Below, piece by piece: positions 59,101 to 64,000 of a stretch of DNA of 64,000 bases. Each line of letters starts with the position of its first letter. The stretch's first letter is position 1. The notes under the pieces were generated by a model, which was not told the DNA's origin, ran no database searches, and saw only the letters and a list, made by a program, of their open reading frames with translations. Location: assembly GCA_019454045.1 (NCBI GenBank), contig SKCR01001829.1:1-64000 (forward strand). The letters run 5' to 3'. The stretch comes from Zanthoxylum bungeanum (taxonomy: Eukaryota; Streptophyta; Magnoliopsida; Sapindales; Rutaceae). A program made the translations under genes and the position numbers.

Positions 59101-59560
59101 AATTAAAGATAGGGCGAGGCTCTAACTTTAAAATATTTGTCAAAGTTATGTTTACTACTAGTATTGAAATTGGATTTTAATACTTAGTGTGGTACATAAT
59201 ATATATATGTATTGACGTTCAGAATCCGCTGTGAGCTGGATACTGGCTTCAAGCCGAGATTTCTCTGCGAATTGGAAACGGGACGAAAGTCGCTGTTTCG
59301 ACCGTAGATACCTAAGTTTAGGAACTACCCTTTGGGTATGTACTTAAATTAGGAAATGTTATATATGTAACTAGTTTGACTAGAGACATTATCTCTATAT
59401 CAGTGTTTAATCCGATGCGGATAAAACCTTTATATTCTAGAACACTAAAGTGTTTCATTATATAAAGATGATACTGAGATAAATACATTGGATGTAAATA
59501 ACAGAATTTATATTTTGAATATAATAAAATCTCAAACATATAAAATGACAAATAAATAGC
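56157..59560 (+). other. Cop1-h long leader
   Basis: About 3.4 kb matching the Cop1-b leader in reverse order and orientation. It includes three TTGGCCGAATG/TTGGCCGAGAG phrases (56326-56620), the TGGGCY cluster (56800-57080), TTGGCCAAAGTCAAG repeats (57872, 57962 and 58232), TAGTTGGACTA-type AT repeats (58425-58680) and a possible decayed gag end (58980-59150). No intact gag frame. Confidence 0.7.
57836..58081 (+). other. Short element-sense open frame, partner of 12659-12907
   Basis: 81 codons, MILTQDPRLAG at the start and FVVPKPRPS at the end, central SCPSCGLLAKVKTTSCP. Matches the frame in Cop1-b in both ends and centre. No known domain. Could be chance; see the separate observation. Confidence 0.3.
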
Positions 59561-61965
59561 TTAAATTGATTTGATCAATGGAGACTTATTTTTGTGCATT
59601 GTTGTCTAGGACACATTAAACAAGACTTGTATATCCACACCTTTTAAGAGTGGGTACTAGGACTGATTTGACTATTCAAATAAGGTCTACGAATCTAGTT
59701 TATTAGGTTAAATACCTAAAATACTATTTACTTGGTAATAGTAAAAGGGCCACCGATCTGTTAGCCCTATTCATGGTGAATAAGTGGGCCCATATCTAGC
59801 TAGGCTAGATGTGAACATGAATATTTCGTGACCTTAACGGATGTAGCATCACGTTGTGGTTATGTGTTTCTTTTGAAGAACACAGATCGGAAACTTTTGA
59901 AGTTTCGACACGAAGAAACAAACAGATCGGCTATAGTGTTATTCGCCGCCACGGTAAGACCGAAATGGAAAATACTTAAGCAGTAAGTTTCATATATAAA
60001 TGAAAGAGTACGGTGTTCTTTCATGTGAGGACTCCTCCCGAGACACGTCGGTTAGACGGTGTGTCTGAACTAAAACCGAATTTTTGTTGGACATGATAAG
60101 GTTATCACGAGTCGCTCTGAGCTACTATTTCCTTCTACAGGATATGTATTAACAGTGCAAAACTTATTTAGAATAAGGTTCCATATAAATCTGTTTGACA
60201 GATATCATATAGGATATGAACAGGAAAGAAACGAGGTTTCTCATTCCTGATAATTTGGGTATGCCAGGCATAAAGTTTGGATGATACCAAACTAAGAACC
60301 CAAATTGGATTAGTGCCAATATAGGTTATCCTAAGGGAAACCATAAGTATAGTACTTATAAATCCCACATGAGAACAATGTGATTGTTGCTCACCATGCG
60401 GTTTTCCTGAGAGGAATACCGATATGCAAGTGGTCAGTGGGAGGATAGTGATACTCAATGAAAATCGGAGTAATACTATTCATAGCACGAAGTCCTTAAT
60501 GGAACACAAACAATTCATCTATGATGAATCTGTACCATTAATCTTCAAATACACAAGAAATCGGGTAGATCGGATAGAGTCAGAAAAACAACCTAGGGTA
60601 TGGGTTTCTGATCTACCTCATTAAGATGTCAATCTATGGAGGTGTACCATCCGACTACGTTATGAGGAAGTGATACGAGGTATCGATCCCTGTTATGGCA
60701 AAGTGCCATGAGTCCGAAATGGATTCCATGTATAACGACTATTATGGATACTAGTTGTTGTACCACAAGGCGTTGTGCCTATGGTACATTATACGTCTTC
60801 AAGGAAGACATACATGGATGACAACATACCAACTTACAAAGCTAGGCTTTTGACGGAAAGGTATCGTTATCAACATTGTGTTAATAACGGTTCAACCTTT
60901 TACCTGTTGCCATGGTAAGTCCATTTTGAAGATGCTTGTTGATAACTGTATATTTCATTTATGAAATATGTCAGTTACAAATCAAAATCGCTTTCCTGAA
61001 AAGGAAACCTTTTGGAGGATGTTTACAACATCCTGACGATTTTGTATAACCGACAAACAAGGTTTGCGGGTTATTCGATCCATGTTTGGATCATGCAAGC
61101 ATAAGGTTCTTGGAACTGACGTTTTGAAATAATCATAATGGTTTATGATTTAACTCAAAACGAAATAATTCTTGTGTATATAAGGAGGTTAGTGGGAGAG
61201 CGCACTGACAGTGAAATTCCCATAAAGCAATTGGTGAAAGCTTGGCTTTCATAATATTCTTTCAATAGAAATTCTCCGTAGAATTCTGGGAGTAACAACC
61301 TTTATTCAAGGAATAAAGATCTACTGGGATAGATTTGGAGTTGTTAAACACTCTCTGGAAATTGTACATTAAAAAGTACTTGTATTGGTGTCTCATACGC
61401 TTCGAGCATATGGAGTCACAATCGGGTCAATCCAAGTGATAGTCACTGGATTGAAGTTAAGAACATCTGTTAGTATCTCTGAGAACTAAAGATGCTATCT
61501 TTAACTATGGAGAAGGAGAACTTGAAGTGACTGGGATCACTGCTACAAGTTTCCAAACAATTAAATACTACGGTACTATAAAGTTTGAATAACGGGACAG
61601 TGAGCTGGAAATATTCCGAGCAAGATAACTGCTGCCGAATAACAACAAATGCGGATTATTGCTGCAGCTGAGGCAGCAATAGAAGCCATTTGGATCAAAA
61701 TAAATCTAATTAGATTAGATATAGTTCTTTGCAGCTGAGCTAGGCGTCAGCACGAGCTAAGGAATTAAAGGTCTCATTGACGATCCAGATATATACTTCT
61801 ATATTCATCTGATTCGTTCGGATCATACATCGTGGCGATGTGATGATCGTATAAATCGCGTCAGACGATAATCAAGCAAATCCGCTGACGAAAACCTTTC
61901 CTCAGCAATTTGAGCGAATTGTACATAGTTCGGGTGTTAGACACTCGAGTGACTGGCTATGTGCC
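59561..61965 (+). pseudogene. Cop1-h decayed pol
   Basis: Integrase-like text (CGYVFLLK-like, near 59850-59890), RT entry motif ESEMDSMY near 60710-60732, IYWDR near 61318, then directly the SRYQADPGDSHW-like region near 61420, so the RT thumb segment is missing as in the other copies; RNase H text to about 61950. Stops and indels throughout. Nearly identical to 1-2044. Confidence 0.85.
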
Positions 61966-61976
61966 AAGTGGGAGAT
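61966..61976 (+). promoter_or_regulatory. Cop1-h polypurine tract
   Basis: AAGTGGGAGAT directly before the 3' LTR. Confidence 0.88.
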
Positions 61977-63991
61977 TGTTGGATAATATGACCCATAGCG
62001 TCACTATTTGCACAGATCATTGTGTTGTTGTAGCAAATTAACTATGTAATAAGGAAATTGCACTCTCATCATTTGTGATTAGATCACCAAAGATATATAA
62101 ATGAAGAGAGGTCCCTATGATTAGTTCCTGGATTGAGATGATATGAGACGTATCAGTCCACGAAGGATTAATCATTAAATATCCCTAGCCGTAGTATTAT
62201 CGAGACTGGACATCGATAATGCGGAATAGGCTAGTATTGCACTTGTGCGCGTTGTGAGGGCACAACGACATAGTTCTCATATATATAAGTATTGGATACT
62301 TATGCAAGTGCGATAGGAGGTCGTGTTTCACCGATGGTACGGGAAACAGCTTCGCTCTGGATAGACCCCTCGGAATCCCATTGGTATTATGACGATGTGT
62401 CTATGGGAGGCCGAAATCAAGGTAGGTGTGTATAGTCTTAACCTGAGACTTACATCGCTAATGCTTACGACAATCGATATACTTTAGTTGAGGTCGTCTA
62501 GGACTGTACCGGTTCTGTGTACGCCAATGCCGGGTATATTGAGAATCGTAGTGTATTGGATGTGATGTCAAGACGGAAGTGTCACTCCAGTCATAATGGA
62601 GATGATGTCACGCAGGATACGGTATTAGTGCTCTTAAAGTGATGCGCATCCAATCGTGATATTATGACCAGGTCATGAATATCCGATTATAGAGACTAGT
62701 TACCAGACATCCGATATGTGTTTCGGACGGGGCAGACACTTATCCAGCCCCAGCCCTAGCACGTGACTATCCGATACTGGGCCGATATGCACAATACATT
62801 AGTATACTACGCTTGATACAGATCTTAATATTCTTAAATGGATATGTCCGGAGAATTAGGTAGACTTGGTGCTTTGCTAGGAGTCGACCTTGTCTCGTAA
62901 ATCGGTAGAACGTAGTACTTGGTACGTACGTGATTCGGATACTCCGACGACCGTATTTACTGCCAGATTATCCGGGGATCTCATGGGTCGCTTCCCGATA
63001 ATCCACCGATGACGCACAACTCGCACTCTTGAATAATCTGGGATTATATAGAAGAGAGAGAAAATTAATCTAGGATTAATAACGGAGATATTTTTATCCG
63101 GGATAAAATGTCGTCTAAAGAGAGAGAACGATTAATTCGGAATTAATCGATGTATTAATATATTCGATATATTAGACGAAATTAGATTTCGACGCGGAAT
63201 TAAAATTAGATTTTAATTCGGGCAAACGAGTTAATTTAGAATTAATTCGTTAGCGACGTAAATAATAATTTCGGTAGCCGTAATTATTCGATTGAATTAA
63301 CGTCGCGACGTAAGCTCGGTATTTCGGAAATATCGAACCCGTACGCGTGAGTGCACGTGGGCCCACTTTCATTTGGAAACGTGTGGGGCCCACATGACAC
63401 ATGTCATTCTAATGCTTTGCATGTAGATTGTGTACATTGCACTCAATGTCATTGCATGGAGTTTGAGTGTTTGACACTCTAAGCCATTGCATGTTATGTG
63501 TCATAATTTTATTTTATATTATTAATTTAATGAAAATTATGGCATAAATATAATTGATTTTTGGTAAATCAATTTTAACTTAATACAAAAACTTCTTCTC
63601 TCTCAAACTCTCTCCTCTCCTCACGCCAAACACACAAAGTGTGGACTGTTTTTGACTAGGTTTGGGCGTGACTTTAGGGAAGCAAGAGTGGATTTTCATG
63701 GTGAAAATTCAAGTGCTAGCACACTTACAAGTCTTGCGAAGGTGGTAGGGAGGTTCGACCATGAGCCGGGATCCATCCAACGAAGCTAGGAGCTGCGTTT
63801 CTCATCTCAAAATTCTGTTTTTGGAGGCAGTGGACTGCATGCAGTAAGCTTACATGACAGTGCGTTTTTGGCCTTCATTTGTCTTCAATTCGACATAACC
63901 TATCAATGTAAGTATTCCGCTATCTTCATTGGTGTATTCACGCATGTTTTCATGTCTTGTTTGATCTTGGGACCTTAGATAATTCTCAATA
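61977..63991 (+). mobile_element. Cop1-h 3' LTR
   Basis: TGTTGGATAA to TCTCAATA (terminal CAACA changed to CAATA). Palindrome array at 63030-63345, GTAAGTAT at 63908-63915. Near identical to 54137-56143. Followed by GGTTT and the continuation of Cop1-g. Confidence 0.92.
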
Positions 63992-64000
63992 GGTTTCCCT

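Larger units (their letters stand above)
54137..63991 (+). mobile_element. Cop1-h: complete non-autonomous Copia element
   Basis: About 9.86 kb with LTRs of 2,007 and 2,015 bp, primer site, leader, decayed pol, PPT and GGTTT duplications. The LTRs differ at only a few positions in the parts compared by eye, so this is a young insertion. Its pol has no open frame beyond about 100 codons and shares its decay with Cop1-a, -b and -g. It must have been mobilised by enzymes from another copy. It sits in the pol of Cop1-g. Confidence 0.93.

Overview
The window looks like gene-poor plant nuclear DNA, probably from a flowering plant. The evidence is long AT-rich LTR retrotransposons whose primer-binding sites match plant initiator-Met tRNA (TGGTATCAGAGC), a tRNA-derived SINE, a hAT-type MITE and heavy nesting. 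I found no host protein gene and no rRNA or functional tRNA gene. Almost every base belongs to a transposable element or its debris, and no element encodes a complete uninterrupted polyprotein. The species cannot be named from the sequence.

The dominant component is one Ty1/Copia family, called Cop1 here. It has unusually long LTRs (about 1.93-2.04 kb, TGTTGG...CCAACA) and a PPT reading AAGTGGGAGAT. Copies: Cop1-a (+, 1-4060, right part only), Cop1-b (-, 6709-16498, complete), Cop1-c (+, 4855-5064 joined to 20525-23310, the only copy with an open RT/RNase H frame), Cop1-d (+, 38158-40526, 5' end), Cop1-e (+, LTR 41435-44126), Cop1-f (-, 40536-41434 plus 44127-47409), Cop1-g (-, 50510-54130, 3' end) and Cop1-h (+, 54137-63991, complete). 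Copies a, b, g and h carry the same decayed pol with a shared internal deletion although the paired LTRs of h and b are near identical. The family has therefore spread as a non-autonomous lineage, presumably mobilised in trans.

Layout. 1-4060 is Cop1-a. 4061-4854 is the tail of a long-LTR element (LL1). 4855-5064 is Cop1-c RT, interrupted by a full LL1 insertion (5065-20524, target duplication ACTCT) that is itself interrupted by Cop1-b in its 3' tandem-repeat tract. Cop1-c resumes at 20525 and ends with its LTR at 23310. 23320-26512 is a reversed LL1 LTR fragment split by a Ty3/Gypsy chromovirus remnant (Gyp1). 26513-31063 is a partly tandem-duplicated Gypsy remnant (Gyp2). 31064 to about 37130 is a decayed second Copia (Cop2) with a SINE in its 3' LTR. 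38158-47409 is a rearranged cluster of Cop1-d, e and f with a hAT MITE. 47410-50509 holds reversed fragments of a Gypsy LTR and a third Copia (Cop3). 50510 to the end is Cop1-g interrupted by Cop1-h.

The most unusual signal is inside the Cop1 LTRs. Every copy carries a run of eight or so short, near-perfect palindromes in about 300 bp, mostly with three-base T-N-G loops, probably in the transcribed leader, and with compensatory-looking changes between copies. A conserved GT(A/G)AGTAT splice-donor-like site near each LTR end and a cluster of TGGGCY motifs in the internal leader are other features that outlasted the decay of pol. Similarities quoted here were judged by eye; no alignment or database search was run.
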